Positions 39,380 to 52,665 of a DNA stretch of 64,000 nucleotides are shown here, piece after piece. Made by a program: the position numbers and the translations under genes. Location: positions 39,641 to 103,640 of the forward strand of contig KV424031.1 of the NCBI GenBank assembly GCA_001632435.1, read 5' to 3'. Under the pieces are notes generated by a model. The model saw only the letters and a program-made list of their open reading frames with translations, did not search any database and was not told where the DNA came from. Origin of the DNA: Calocera cornea HHB12733 (lineage: Eukaryota > Basidiomycota > Dacrymycetes > Dacrymycetales > Dacrymycetaceae). The first letter of the stretch is position 1. Every line of letters begins with the position of its first letter.

Positions 39380-42300
39380 TCCCCCCGCCCGTGCTACTTC
39401 TTCTCTTGACGGTGCTTGCTGAGATGGTGTGGATGACGATGATGACGAGGTGCTTCTGGGCATACGCTACTTTTTTTTCCCGTTATTTCCCGTGCAACGT
39501 GTCGTCAGCAAAACTGCACATACCCTGGACGATTCTCCCCAGTCCCCGCACACACATTCCATGTCTCTCTCCTCCTTTTCTTTTTTTCGACTCTGTTATG
39601 TCTCCTCTCATCTTTCCAGACCTCCGCCGTATATATTGCCCGCCCGCGGGCACCCCGTGTATCAACTGAGTCCCATCGAGCCCCGGCTCGCTATTACGAA
39701 TATCGATTTCCGATAAGTTAGACCTTATCCCACGAGACTCGCGCGCTGCTTGACCGCCGGGAGCATTGTGAGCATCGGAGCGGGGCCGCTGACTCGCGTG
39801 GTTTGTTTAGATACCTTGCACTTTGTCGTATGTTTCGTTCCTGGACGACGTGCAGTGTGGCGTGTGACCGTGAACTTGTCCACACCCGAGGGAAACGAGG
39901 AAGTTGTAGCAGCTGGTCGAAGCAAGCAAGCAAAGAAGAGGGGAGAGGCACCAGGAACGCCCATCCACTGCGCAGCATCTCTTATATACCCTTATACTGT
40001 AGTCTGGCTCGCTCAATCGCTTAAAGTTGAGGAGGCTGCAATGAGCTGCTGCGGCGCTGCGGCACCGGATCTGGACGCGAAACATTGCGCGTCACTAGGC
40101 GCTTGAGGACTTTCTGCTGGGACGGTTCATCGCTTTCGCTGGGTGGAAGGATGGAAGGTTCTCTAGTTCTCTAGTTCGCCGCCCTGTTATTTAAGTATCT
40201 AGAGATCGTCGTCCAAGAGAAAACCTCTATCTCTACTTTAGTACGGGGCGTGTGCCCCGGGTGGTGAAGCGCGTAAGGCAGGGCCGGAGGAGACTTGGCT
40301 CCGACACGCGCACTGCCGCACCGTCGTTTTGCCGGTCCTTGGAATTCAAGGAATGCAGGGAATGCTCTCGGCTCCTTGCGCCCCGTGCTACTGTGGACCT
40401 ACCCCGATGCGTTCCCACGCCGCCCGCCAGCTCCGGGCGAGGTTATATTCTTTTCGGAGTAACGCGGTCCAACGGTGAATGTAAGATCCCCCGATTCGTA
40501 CCTCGGTACGATGCAAATGTTGTAGGTTCCAAGTACCGGATCATCCCGTTAGTGTTAAGCCGGGCTATGAACACGCCGAGGCGGAGGTGGCAGCCGCGTC
40601 GGGAAGTTGTAGATGAAGCTCGCTGCGAGATGGTAAGATATCCTCTGTGTCGGGACAGATGAACTTGCCGTGGATGCGAGCTGCGACCGGCGGGCCCGGT
40701 ACACTGGTTGTTCGTGAGAAAGTGCCCATCGATGTGTCCCGGTATCTTCTTTACAACATCCAACCAGAAGGGCAAGGACGATTTTCACATATGGCACCAC
40801 CACCGTGCTGGCGAGTCATCGTATACTCCGCACGGAGATGGCAGAAAGAAGCGGCCAGTCGGGCGATGGCCCCTTCTCCGGCATACGGCGGGCGCAGCGC
40901 CCTCGCCGGGAACCATCTGACGCGGTTTCGATATCCGCGCCTTTGGGCGATGTGCACACGGTGCGCTGCGTGCGCCCGCCGCCCAGGGCCCGGAGCACGG
41001 TCGGCGGCTGGCCGGGATAGGCGCACGGCCGCCAGCAGACCGCGCACGTTTTTACGTCAATCTAATCTCCCCGCCGGGCCCTGATACGTAATCGCGCTCG
41101 GGGCGTACCAAAGCAGGCAGACCGCCTAGATATGCTGCAGAGAGTCGAGATAGGTCCGGAGATGGCGTGCCTAGCTGGGGGATGAGAAGCCCGCTGAACC
41201 GGGGCGCGCACATCGCCGGTGCCTCGACTCCGTGGGGTCTCGCACCCGAGCGCCCCGAGCGCAAGGCGCTACAGAAGAACCGAACACACTGAAGCGTGCA
41301 TCGAGCATTGGGGTTTCGAGAATTGGTATTGAGACTCGAGAAGTTGCACAGGCAAGGGGCTTGTCCTTATCTCCCGTGAGGCAGCTTCCAGGACGGCCCC
41401 TCGGGCCAGCACCCGGCAGAAGGGAGGCTCCTATTCTAGCAGGCTAATGGGCGGATTCGTTCCGCGTTTCTGCAACATCACTAAAAAGCGTTGGGCCCTG
41501 GTAGCAGGGGTCCCTACCGCAGCTATCGGTGCTACGGACATTCTGGCCCGGCACTTTCTTCTGAAGCGGAGTGCTCCACTTTTCTTGCAACTTAGATCTC
41601 TGGATGTCTGTAGGTACAAGCTGTCCATATGATTCTGAACGACCGAAATTTGACACATGTGGGAGCCATGACAGGTATGTGTGGTAGCGCTATGTAGCAT
41701 AGGACTTGGCAATGGGTGCTAGGACCCCTATAGCTGCTACATAGCCACAGATAGCCATGTTGGTTTTGAGTGATGAACCCCAACGCGTGACCAAGAGGTA
41801 TTTCTGTGCACGCCATGCACGCCGCTGACGTTGTGTGCGCGAATGACCGCCTGGGATCTCGCAGTCGTCCGAGGGTTTGACGGATTTGATGGGGAGACAC
41901 ATGTGGAAGCACGCTCGATTTATATGGCCGGGCCAGGGGCCGGGGAAGGTCTCGCCCGGCGTGCGAAGGCGCGGGAGCGCGTACTGTTAGCTGGAGGGGA
42001 TGAATTGTTCCTCGAGTGTGGGCGCCGGGCAGCGTCCGAGGATGGAAGGGGCAGGGGCGGGCCGAGCGAGCGGAGACTTGTGCGTAGAGGGCGCACGAGG
42101 CCGGGTTCCTGATGCACGCTGGGCGATGGGCGGCGCGTGGAGGGGCATCTGGCGCAGGGAAGACGCGGAAATCAGGAGCAATCGCCGGCGCGGGCGCGTC
42201 GGGGCGGAGGAATACAGTCGAGTTGATGCGCGTTCAGAGTTCTGCGCTCTGCATTCTGGCGCAGGCTGGGCAGCTCGAAATACCCACAGTACGCGTGCTA

Positions 42301-42567
42301 GGCAGGGCAGAAGAGATCGTGCAAAAGTACCTTTTTTTCATTCACTCAAGGTATGGGTTCCGGACTGGTAGACTACAGCCAGCATGCAGGCGTGCTACGT
42401 ACTCCACAACACGGTGATGGGCATATATGGGGCACGGTTGCCATGCCCCGCTTCGGCATACAGGGGTTACAGGGATTGTGTGGGGGTATACCAAGTGTGG
42501 GCAGTAGCAGCAGCGGTAGCAAGAGCACAGGGTCGTTAATTGGCGACGTGAAGGAGTGTAGCACGGA
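39380..42567. other. Gene-poor region, 3.2 kb, with a hairpin
   Basis: Located between the convergent ends of the CRZ1-like gene (plus) and the methyltransferase gene (minus). T-rich sequence at about 39470-39600 is the likely 3' end of CRZ1-like mRNA. An 11-bp perfect inverted repeat occurs at 41689-41699 and 41735-41745 (GCTATGTAGCA and its complement). Open frames are short, Arg/Ala-rich and unlike proteins. I see no tRNA-like structure. Confidence 0.45.
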
Positions 42568-43936
42568 CTAGAGGATGCTGCTCGTGTTCATCAGCAGCAT
42601 GGTCTCGAAGAAGCTGTCGTGGCCGTAGTCGAGGAGCTGCTCGGTTGGGGGGATGCGCTCGCGCAAGCGTTCGGGCCTGCGGGTGCACAGGAAGATGTAC
42701 GTCCCGTAGAGCGGCTTGCAGTCCGGGAGGATGCGGAACTGCTCGCTCAGTGTGCGCGGGATAATGGGCCCGAAGAGCTTGAAGTTCTTGAGCACGGCCT
42801 CGATATCGACCGACTTGGGCTGGAGGACGACGGGCGTGAAGTGGAACCAGTAGCCGAAGGCCGCCCAGAACGGGGTCTCATTAGTGAGGTTGCGGATTTG
42901 GTCTGTACGCGAGTTAGGAGAGGAAGAGTGGGACTGGGGACGGCGGCTTACAAGCAATTAAGATCTGTGGAGGGTCCGCAGCGGTGCCCATAAAGTCCGG
43001 AGAGGTGAGATGCAAAAGGGTGGATAGCAAAGGAGCCAGTAGATGTGGGAAATACACCTGCACGATACGCGATCAGCGGCGGTCTTCACACAACACAGTA
43101 CGAAAGGTCTCACAAGGTCGCTGCACACGATGTGCGACAAGCGCCGTTTTACCTGCTCACCGCCCTGGGTGATGCGCGGCGGGAGCTCCATGATGCGGTT
43201 CGCGACAGTCGCGGCGTCGCCCTTGCTGCCCCACTCGAGCGGGAGCACGTCGATCTCGGCCGCGTTCGTCCACGCGCGGACGCGCGCTGCGTTCTGCTCG
43301 AGGAGGGGGAGGACCTCGGGCAGGTCGGTGAGGAAGACGACCGCGGTGTGCGGGAGGAGGCGGGCGATCTGGAGGCCGACTACACCCGTACCTGCTCCGA
43401 GCTCTAGGACAACGTTGTCCGTCGCGGTCTCGCCGCCTTTCAAGGGACAAGGTGGGTCGAAGAGCACTGTGAGGTCTTCCGGCGGCTGGAGGTAGATGCT
43501 GAGGACGTGGGACGCCTCCCTGCTCAGCGTCAGTAGATACACAGCGTCTACTGACCATATATGCGCACCAGATCCTCCCGGCGATACCGTACTTCTCGAT
43601 CCACTTTGGCTCGTCGATGCTCGCTGGAGACGGGAGGAAGTCGCGGACTGGGATGGTGCTGGGTTTGAGGGCGATGCCCCTAGGAAAGTTGAAGGACATG
43701 GCGGGGATGTCGCGGTACTCGAGGTACTGATTCGCCTTTGGGTGCTGGGGGTTGCGCTGTGGTGAGTGTTGTGCGGCCTGCTGGCCCGAGGACGAGCTGT
43801 TGACACGCGGGCATGGTCAGACGACGAGTGGACAGAGATAGATAGCGGGACGACATCGGGCAAGGCCCTGATCATCTGCCTCCGCGGGAGCGTGGGCGTA
43901 CCTGGCCGCCGTTGGGCGCGCTGCCGGGCGGGACAT
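42568..43936 (-). CDS. Family-16 (METTL21-like) protein methyltransferase, 369 aa
   Basis: Five exons on the minus strand: 43936-43902, 43796-43569, 43519-43114, 43057-42952 and 42902-42568, all phases consistent. It starts MSRPAARPTAAS. Then come YLEYRDIPAMSFNFPRGIAL and KWIEKYGIAGRIWEASHVLS. The SAM-binding motif I is VVLELGAGTGVVGLQIARLL, motif II is VVFLTDLPEVLPLLEQNAAR, and VLPLEWGS follows. The post-II catalytic motif is HIVCSDLVYFPHLLAPLLS, with the DxxY signature of the METTL21/Methyltransf_16 lysine methyltransferases. The C-terminal part has ILIAYQIRNLTNETPFWAAF. This family mostly methylates lysines on elongation factors and chaperones; the substrate here is unknown. The first exon is only 35 nt, so the start is a splice-based choice. 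Confidence 0.86.
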
Positions 43937-46508
43937 GCCGTGTTCCGTACGTGCTCGGGCGATAGGTGAGGACAGCGGCGAGGCTGGATGGGACGACGAG
44001 CGGGGAAGGGCGCTACTCTGCTGGTGTGCAGAGGGCCGCGGTCGTGCTGGGTAAGGGGAGCCGGGGTTATATAGGCGCGTGTGTAGTATGGCCCTGTCAC
44101 TGAGGGTAGCACGCAGCCTCGCCTCGTGATGGGTCGGGCGAGAGGCGCGGGAGCAGTGGGGTGCAGGGGGAAGGGGGGGAAGGGGCGAGGGCAGGAAGCA
44201 GCAGGGGAGAGGGAGAAGAGAAGAACAATGCGAGAGGAGAGGGAGGGGGAAGGAGAAGGGGTGAAAGGGCCATCAGGCCGGCAATTGCCAAGCGGCCCCG
44301 CTTCTCATCCTCTTCCTTTTCCTCCCTCTCCCTCAGCCTGCACACCCACACCCACCACTCGTACTCCCAGTGCTGCAAATAAACCCACTAGTGCAGCACA
44401 CGCTTCCAGTCACGCTGCTTCCCCGGCACGGCAGTGCGATGAGAGTGCGCTTCTGCCACCCCATCCTCGGTGCATCGGCCCTTCCCATCCTCCTTCCTAA
44501 AGATGTCACGCGTCCACCCGCACTCGCGTTCAATTCCGGCCGGCCTGGCTTCTCCCAAGCAGGCGGCACCCCATCAACATCCCTCGCCTTTCTGCTACAC
44601 ACTTTTCTCGCAGCCGAGCGCACGCTACGCCCTCCCACCCCCACCTCCAACCAGCCCACCGGTGCGTCCTCCGCAGCCCCGCGCTTCTCACTCCTCGCCA
44701 GCGAGCGCGCCCCTCCGCCGGCCCTGGCACCAGCAATCCCACTCCAACACAACGGGTCCTCTCCAAAAATTTCCGAGACATGCGCCGGTGCGTCATCCAC
44801 CCGCCCCTGCGCCTTCCCCGACTCTCGCAACACAACGCAGCGCAGCGTGCCGGCCCTCGTCATCTTCCATTCGCGCGCGTTCGCGAGTCTCCGATGCTCA
44901 CCTCACCTCGTAATTCCCCGCGCACGGCAAGTGGCTCGTTATTTTTATACATACATACAGCGCTGGAAGCCAGCGTCCAGCACCTGCAGGCGTCGGTGCG
45001 TCTCGCCCCGTCTTCCAGCAGCCGAGGCCTGCCGGGCTCGGCCGGCCGGCACCTGATTGCTTGCTCCAAAGTACGGTGGGCGACCCCGCTCGCGAGACTT
45101 TCATCGCCCTTGCCTCCCCTCCCAGTCCAGGAGTCAATCCGACCCTCATCACCCCCTGCGCCCTGCTGGGAACAGCGTTACAGCGTAACACCCTAACCCC
45201 GCCAGGGGACCCTCTTCGCCCCGGCCGGCGATCGTCGGCCTGTAGTCCTGCTGGACGCGCAGTTCCGATCCGGATCACGCTGATGGCCATCATGACCTGA
45301 CCCCATCGTATCCTCTGTACTGGACTGTATCCCGCGGGTCCAGCCGGCGCTGCCATCCTGTTCTTCTCGGCACACTCTGGCGCAGAGATTGATGCGCTCG
45401 CCCGCCAGACTAGCCCAGCGCGCAAAGCACTATCACAGCTCCTCCAAACGTCTAAGAATACAGTACTGACTTATTCCCCCGTTTCAAAAGTCGCGCAAAA
45501 GGTGCCGCGCAGGCCGGCCATCCCCGCGCCATGTGCCTTTCGCCCCAAGTCCGGCAGTGCGCCGCAGCCGCCAGCCACCAGCCACCAGCCGACAGCCGAC
45601 AGTCCAGCCCCAGGGGACAGCGCAGCGCGGGCGGCCGGGCGCGGGGAGCCAGTAGCCTATTTGAGTTGCCTCGGACTTGGCCGCCCGCTGTTGCGCGAAG
45701 ATGCTGGAGATCGGAGGGAGATTACCTCGCCGATGGCGCGCTGCCCGTCCAGTGGCGGGGCATTGCGTTCCTCACGGGGCCGGCGCGGGGTAGCACGATT
45801 GAAATTGCCGCCGGGCTCGCCGGTGAATGAGGGGAGAGGGCGCGCTCCGCGGCGCGCTGGCGGGGCTGCCCGCTGTGTGCGTGTGACGTGTGCCTGCCGC
45901 CGACGTGCGCGGACGAGCAAGTTTTCGGACAGTTGGCACGCTAGTGCCTTACTCGCGCATGGTGGAAGAAGGACGAGCGTGCGCTGGATCGGGGAGGCCG
46001 CCGGTGCTTCCTCCCGGTTCGAGCCGCGCACTGTCCTGGTCTTCGCGGCCCTTCGCCCGCGGTCCCATTCCACGCTCACTAAGCCACATCAGCAGTCGCG
46101 TGCCGGCCAATATTGGATCATCGGAGATTTGGGGCGACTGGGCCATTGCCTTTCGCGGCGCGGGAAATCGACGTGCTGGGCGGGCACCTATTGGCGAGGG
46201 AGGGATGGTCTGATTTAGGGTATTCGACCCGCTCCCATTGCCACGGATCGCACCCTTCAACGTACGACAATATTCTAGACCTTGCCTGAACTCGACACCT
46301 CCCTCGGTGCGGGGTAACAAACGCTAGGTTCTGCCGCACCAATGCTTCTGTAACCCCAATCGACGACGCCCGGTAACGTGCCTTGGCGGGCCCGGCAAAA
46401 CACGGCTTGCGCGCCTGAGATTCGTGCAGGATAGACCAAAGAAGATACAGCTACAAATACAACGTGATTGCCCCGCGCGAAAACTCATTGCCAAAGTAGA
46501 AGAAAGAA
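43937..46508. other. Gene-poor region, 2.6 kb
   Basis: Between the start of the methyltransferase gene (minus) and the 3' end of the paladin-like gene (minus). Open frames are Ser/Pro/Arg low-complexity (for example a 147-codon frame at 44470) and show no motif. A purine-rich run at about 44160-44270 lies in the methyltransferase upstream region. Confidence 0.4.
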
Positions 46509-49500
46509 CTACTCAAACGACCTGCGCGACAAGAGGTTCGTGATCTCTCGCCGGGTGCTCAGCCAAGCGGAGAATGTCGGCGCAGTGCTCGGATCGGCCA
46601 TAGATCGCGTGTGGATCAGGTAGTTTGCGAGAACGATCAGCAATGCATAGCTAAAGAGCAGGTCAATTTTTGGCGCGTGCCAGATGTGAGCTCGGCACTT
46701 ACCGATACCTGGAAATACAGTCAGAATGACGTTCCGGAAGAGGGGAAGTGCAAGATCCGCTACTCACATATAGTTCATCCCCATGTCGAAAAGACGCTTA
46801 TACTTTTCGGAACCCTCGTCGGCTGCGTCAGCCTTCAACTTGTAACTGCGAGTCTGCGTCAGATGAAAGCCCCGCACTTCTGAAACAGAAGAGTCTTACT
46901 CGTATATCGCTTTGCGAAGATTCTGAACATCATCAAGATTGTCAATCACGCGATCCGTAAGATGCTTCGCGAGCTTTCCGTGCGACAGTATTCCTACAAG
47001 CTGCAGAATGATCTTGTATTCACCTGAGAAATCAGCCAGCTTAGTGCGTAGTCGATAGACCAGAACAAAGCACAGACCATTCAGATAGACTTCCTCGTCA
47101 TGTCCGGTGATCATGGGATCGTTGTATTCCTCAGATCCACGGTTTAAACTTGTATCCAGGGCAGCGACCAGCTTCTTGTCCTGCTTCGCCTGCTGCACGA
47201 TCGTCGAGATCAGACTCGCCGCCACCATGCCAGTGGTTGTACGCCCTCGCCCCATTTGGCAGTTGAAGATGAGTTCATCGCCATCCACCAAAGCAGCCTC
47301 CACTCGCTCCACCAACTGCGTAAACCCATCCGGCAGGGGTGCTCGTTCATCGGTCTGAAAATTGTCATCAGTCACAATGTCTTGGAAGTCCAAATGCTAC
47401 ATACGATGGGAATCCTTGCGTAGTTCACCTAGGAGACCATATTCAGCGCTCCGCATCAAGACTTCACAAGTGACCTTACGTTGTAACCTTCCTTGACAAG
47501 CAGCTCGAAAACGTCTCTGTCTCAGAAGTAAGCAGCTAATTCGTAGCGGGGAAGATGGAGCGGACCTTGGGGTCATGATCTCTTCTTCTTTCACCGTCTC
47601 CCACATTGGGGTTAGAGTGTAATTGCCGGTACCATCATCCAGTTCATCATGCAGCAAGATCCGCCCAGCTCCTTCACGAACTTCATGTTCGGCATCGCGT
47701 TTCAGGTTGACTTCGATGACTTCGACATCAGCGGTTGTGATTCCAGTTGCTCTGTGCCGCAGTCAGGAAAACGAGGATTTGAAAATATGGATTGCGTACT
47801 CCACATTCTGGAATGGTCGATCCGTCAGTCGTAATACGTGAGGTCTACCAGCAACGTAGAGAACCGGTTCCTTCGGCTATTGTCAGAATCCGTTGTTTCT
47901 CCACGTGAGCAGATCACAGACCTCTCGCAACGATGTCCAATAAGACTTCTTGGTTCCGCCCGGTGCTGAACCAATTCTGGCTAGCAGTCGACGAGCTCTG
48001 AGCAATGGGTGAGATCACCCCAATAGCCTATAGTTGCAAGTACCTACCCTTCCACCGACGGCATCCCACTGCCACAGACCATTTTACCATCATCAACAAA
48101 ACCATTCCTGTCGCTCTCGTTTGCTCTACCATCGATGCGCGGTCGCTTCGAGTTTTCAGGTGCATAACGCAGAGTGAGTGGTACTTGACGGAAATTTGGC
48201 GCTCCATCGATCCGCCTGCAATACTATCAGCCCACCGCCCAATTACATAGAAGGAATACACACTCAGGTAGTGACATCTTCTGCAAGTTGGCGAAGAAAT
48301 CGCTCTTGAGAATTGTAGAAGCAGATAGGACACTGCCATGACGTCCAGCAACCAAGCTCTGGGCTTCATCTGGCAGTGCAGCTCCGTTGGCACGCTGGAC
48401 TCTATCCAACGGCTTCAGAGCATTGATACCATCCTCTTTCAGTTCGTTCAAGAATGTCTCCAAGACCGGCCGGTCCTTCACGAACTTGCCAAAAGAAGAT
48501 TGGTTGCGCAGTGTATCGGGCTTAGTGGAGGTAAGGTATGCTTGGAAGACAATGAGCCGGAAGTATTTTCGCAAGTTATCCAGCCCTGTCCATATTGAGC
48601 AAGGTAACGGTCAGGAATCAACCAACACACCTTTTGCCACATGTACGCTCTTTTCGTGGGCGTTTGTACTTTGCTCGGCTGCAATACGTTCATCTTCGAT
48701 GGAGTCAATCAAGTTGAAGATTTGTCCACAGGTATTCACGGCATCGTCGACAGCTTCCTTCACGAATACGCCATGCCGTATGACACGCAACAAATCTGAC
48801 TCGTCTCAGCTTACGTCAGAAAGGAAAGTTCCATAACACACTGTTGATCACTTGGTATGAATGATGGCCCTGGTTCCTTGTGCCATTTGGGGAGACTGAA
48901 AATGACTTGTCTGGCTGCGGTGTCTTCAGGTAGTTCGAATGCAGCCATCGCTGAATCAGTAAGACGAAAATAGAAGATATGGTGCTTCGTCCTCTGCCAA
49001 GTTGACAATTAAGAACAATAGGTGTTCTGTCGTAATCGCTTCGGACCACGATCTCAAGAATCCTTGTATGCGCAATTAGACTGGTATACTCGGGGTGATT
49101 ACGGACTCACTCCTCTATGTCGGTCACGTCTGGCACATGCTCCGCGGTGATTGGTACTCGGTAGAAGCGGAGAATGCCGTTGTCAGACTGCTGTCTCGAA
49201 TCGAAAATGTCACGCAGGACCGCCACATCACTTGGCTCGGCTTCTTCCCAAACCGGGATGACGGTACCGTCCTCCGTTTCCGTATGCAGCAGGACCCTGA
49301 TCAATTCATGAGCTTGCAAATAGACACTAGCATATGCATTCAATACGGACCTTCCGCCGAACGCGCTAATCTCTGCAAGCACATCGTTTTTCAGCCTATC
49401 CTCCAGTGCTTCCAGTCTAGCGGCGGATATACCACCATAATCCTGAATACATATTGAGATGCAGTTCGGCTCAGATAGACTTTTAAGACGTACTTTCATG

Positions 49501-52152
49501 TTTCGTAATGACAGACTCTCCCTTCTTAGACAATACGGTGCACCATTGACGTACACCAGCGGCTCCTCCCGGAGGTTAATCCAAATAACCGTGTCCGTGT
49601 CCGCGTACGACTCCCGCAGGCGACTGACCATTTGATCGATGGCCTCGATGCTTGGTTGTCCAAGCGCATATATTCGGGTTCCAGGCATGTTGCGGAAGTT
49701 GATCGCTCCACGAATGCTGTCAGACGTCTCTCCAGTGTCTGCCTGGTGCCACTGATCCGACTTCAGCAGTGTGTTTGCTCGAAGGATGATGCCGCTCCTG
49801 TTCTGTACGATAGCTCAGATGAGAACGCCATACGTGTCAGATAACACAACGACCAACCTTGACAACCAGATCTGCCCATTCATCCCCGACCACTTGCCCC
49901 CCGCTGATCCCCAGCTCGTTCTCAATAAGGGCATCAAGCTGGCCCTTCCTTGAACCTCGCGAGATGGCCGATAAATCCGCGACAGGGGCGAAAATCTCGA
50001 GCCGATTGGCATTCTTGCGCATATATCGGACTTGGCTGGATACAGTAGATTAGCATCAAGATGGGACGAGAATGCGCATTCTCCTACTTCCAGATCTCGA
50101 CACGGGTCTGCATCCAAGAGAAGAACGTCTCGTCTTTGTGGTTTTCGACGAAGCTGGCATACGCAATGATGAAGAAACTGGATCTACTTCAGTATTTGCA
50201 CTATACTTGCGGTGTTATTGCTCACTATTTCTCCAGAGCACGGGCTGCGCGACTCAGATAGTTACGTCTCTTTTTGTCGTCCATGCTCGTTAAGGAGTAC
50301 TTTACACGGAGGGAGAGGATGTCCTCTCGCAGGTTGATCACATGATCGCCTATAGGAGAATCAATTAATCGGTTACCAATCAGGATTCAGCCGACTCACA
50401 GCTATCAATGACATCGTCAACCAACTGCTTGGCCTTCAGCCCATCATCCAAGAATCCCAATAGAGACAGGATGACCGAAAAGTTGCCCTTAAACGCCTTG
50501 CGCAGGTTATCCATCAGTGCCGGCTGCGCTAACAGAAGCTCGACTGCAGAGAGCGACTTGGGGTTCTGCATGCCTGAGCGAGCTTCTGTTAGGTAGCCAT
50601 GCGCACGAGTCACGGAAGACATACTATTTTGGATGATATAGGTAATGCGCAGCAGTGATAGGCTCTGCTCTTGTTGTCTGACGGCTTGCTCGATGGCGAT
50701 GGCCGCTTGGGAACCGGCAGGCTGAGGGATATCAGCTTCGAATCAACCGGAGCAGGATGGAGGAACGCACCGTAGACGTGCCCGGCGTGTTGGTGGACAA
50801 GAATGGATCTTCATGACCTTTTTGTATCAATAGCTTCCGTCGAAGGATACAAGCAGCAACCATTGCAAAGGTAGCTGCTTTCAATTTCAGTATGACAATG
50901 AGACGCATGAGGAGAAATAGGCTGACTCCGTACAACACCCATACCGCAGGAAAAGAGGAGGGAGGTATGAACCGGATCGGCATTATTGATGATTGCGGCA
51001 TACGCATCGAGGTAGTTGTCCTGTACACATCCACGTTAGTTGGTAGACATATGGGTGGTACTGAGGTTGCGCACCTCAATGGGTCGATCGGGAGAAATCG
51101 GTATACTAATCCACATAATGAGATACAAGTAGCAATGATAGCTCACTGAACGCACCGATGATATTCCACCTTCCAGCCCTCCGCGACAATCTGCTCGACC
51201 ACCTCCCGGGATGTCAGCACGCAGCTGGAATCGATCTCAGTCCAGGTCGGGAACATCTCCTCGCCCTCGTCTATGCCTCTAGTCAGCGAGATTCAGAAAA
51301 CGAAAAGGACGAGCATACTGATTTCGTGATGCGTCAAAATCATCCCTCCATAACGCGCTGCCTCATCTAGGATATCCTGCTTGAGCCTGCGCTCGATGTC
51401 CTCTAGGTTCTCCACCCGGTCCGACAACGAGAGTGAGTCTCTAGGCTGGGAGGCATCGCGCAGCACGAAGGATCGATCCCCGATATACACTGTACATTGG
51501 TTAGTATGTGAACATGGTGCTGAATACGTGCATGCGCACCTATTGGCTCCTCTCGCGTCGAGAACCATACGCATTGTCCTGCTGGTGTCGAGTCCGGCCG
51601 ACATCGCAAGAGGGACAATATGGCTTTCAACCCCTGAATACGGGGCTGCGCGCAGCCGAACACGTTCAGGCCGGTCTGCCCTGCCCTGCGGAAGTTGGGT
51701 GCACCTTGCAGGTTGAGCTCAAGATCTAGGGCTCGACCTGTGCATCTATGAGAGCATGAACACCAAAGCAGCGAGATGCGGACACACCAGTGGGATAATG
51801 ATCCGTCTTCAGAATAAATCCACGCGTCAGCACGCTGCCTTGTCTAGATCTCACCACAGCTGGTGGAGCCCTGAGGAGATGAATGAGGGTGTTATCAGGT
51901 TGTGTTCCGTGTTGGTCCGTCCCGTTGCCATTTAGGGCTGCTGAGTGGATGAAAGATGACAGCGTCGATGAACGCCGTGCCATCCGCACGACCGCGGTCG
52001 TGATCGGAGTACTGCTCCGCTGTCCTCCTTGCACCATCCTGAGACGAAGATGTGTATGCAGGATGCCACGACGGAGTGAAGGACAGAGCAGAGAGGGGAA
52101 TATATGCAGTGCGGGAGCGCTCGCCGTTCGGATGCGGCGAAACGCTAGGCAT
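46509..52152 (-). CDS. Paladin-like protein with three PTP/phytase-like domains (multi-exon; start uncertain)
   Basis: A long minus-strand gene of many short exons. An early exon reads SVLTRGFILKTDHYPTG, then RALDLELNLQGAPNFRRAGQ and LNVFGCAQPRIQGLKAILSL, followed by YIGDRSFVLRDASQPRDSLS and YGGMILTHHEI. Three CX5R active-site loops are visible: LLFSCGMGVVR then TATFAMVAACILRRKLLIQK (50948-50928), VLNCQLGRGRSTISS (49007-48987) and IFNCQMGRGRTTTGMVAASL (47261-47241). Each sits after a conserved Ser/Asp-rich lead-in, as in paladin and the fungal inositol-hexakisphosphate-domain proteins. The last exon is FSYALLIVLANYLIHTRS to SRRSFE, stop at 46509. Paladins are described as pseudo- or low-activity phosphatases in signalling or phosphoinositide control. 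All three loops keep Cys and Arg here. The N-terminus lies somewhere between 52184 and about 51980; MPSVSPHPNGERSRTAYIPL at 52152 is one candidate. Confidence 0.82.
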
Positions 52153-52335
52153 GTGCGCCTGACGTCAACGCCCGAAATGTCCACCGATTACAAGTAAAGA
52201 TCAAGGGTCTTCTGGTGGCAATGCAGAAGGTCAACAACTCTGTTTGTTTACCCATTTTCACGGCTTCGCCACTGAGTCTGTTGCTCATTGGCTTTACAAT
52301 ATCATCGACTGATTAAATGCAGCTGGTTGCGCGAT

Positions 52336-52450
52336 TCACGCACTAGGCACCTTCGGCACCGCCAACCTGTTCTTCAAGAGGGTACCCTGTACTGTCGCCT
52401 CCTTCCACTTGGACGACACCTCCTCGAGGTCCCAGTGAGCGGACATCAAT
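52336..52450 (-). pseudogene. Orphan last exon of an SDR gene
   Basis: The minus strand reads SAHWDLEEVSSKWKEATVQG then TLLKNRLAVPKVPSA and a stop at 52336. It corresponds to the final exon of the neighbouring SDRs (VTWDLDELEEKWKDAIISED then ALKNRLALP). The beginning of the exon (QGxDDYLSGRFVS) is decayed and no other SDR exons follow in order, so it is a remnant of another copy placed just downstream of the SDR at 52666. Confidence 0.75.
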
Positions 52451-52665
52451 ACAGCGCATTCCGATGGCGCACTTGGTCGTCGGATGCAGGAGTCAATGAT
52501 ATACAACAGTTAGAGACCATCACTGTAATTCATTATGGATTGACGCGAAGCGAAGCACTATGCACACAGGACACCAACAGTCATCGAGGGGCAGACTGGT
52601 GCAGGTAAATCTCACCATCAGACTCTGCACCCAGGCAAACCTCATGAACGAACCCGACTTCGCAC

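Noticed and set aside
44370..45056. 228- and 147-codon plus-strand frames
   Set aside because: Low-complexity Ser/Pro/Arg sequence with no recognisable domain.
16010..46030. tRNA-like GGTTCGA boxes (for example near 22555 and 46015)
   Set aside because: No matching A box, acceptor stem or cloverleaf could be built around them.
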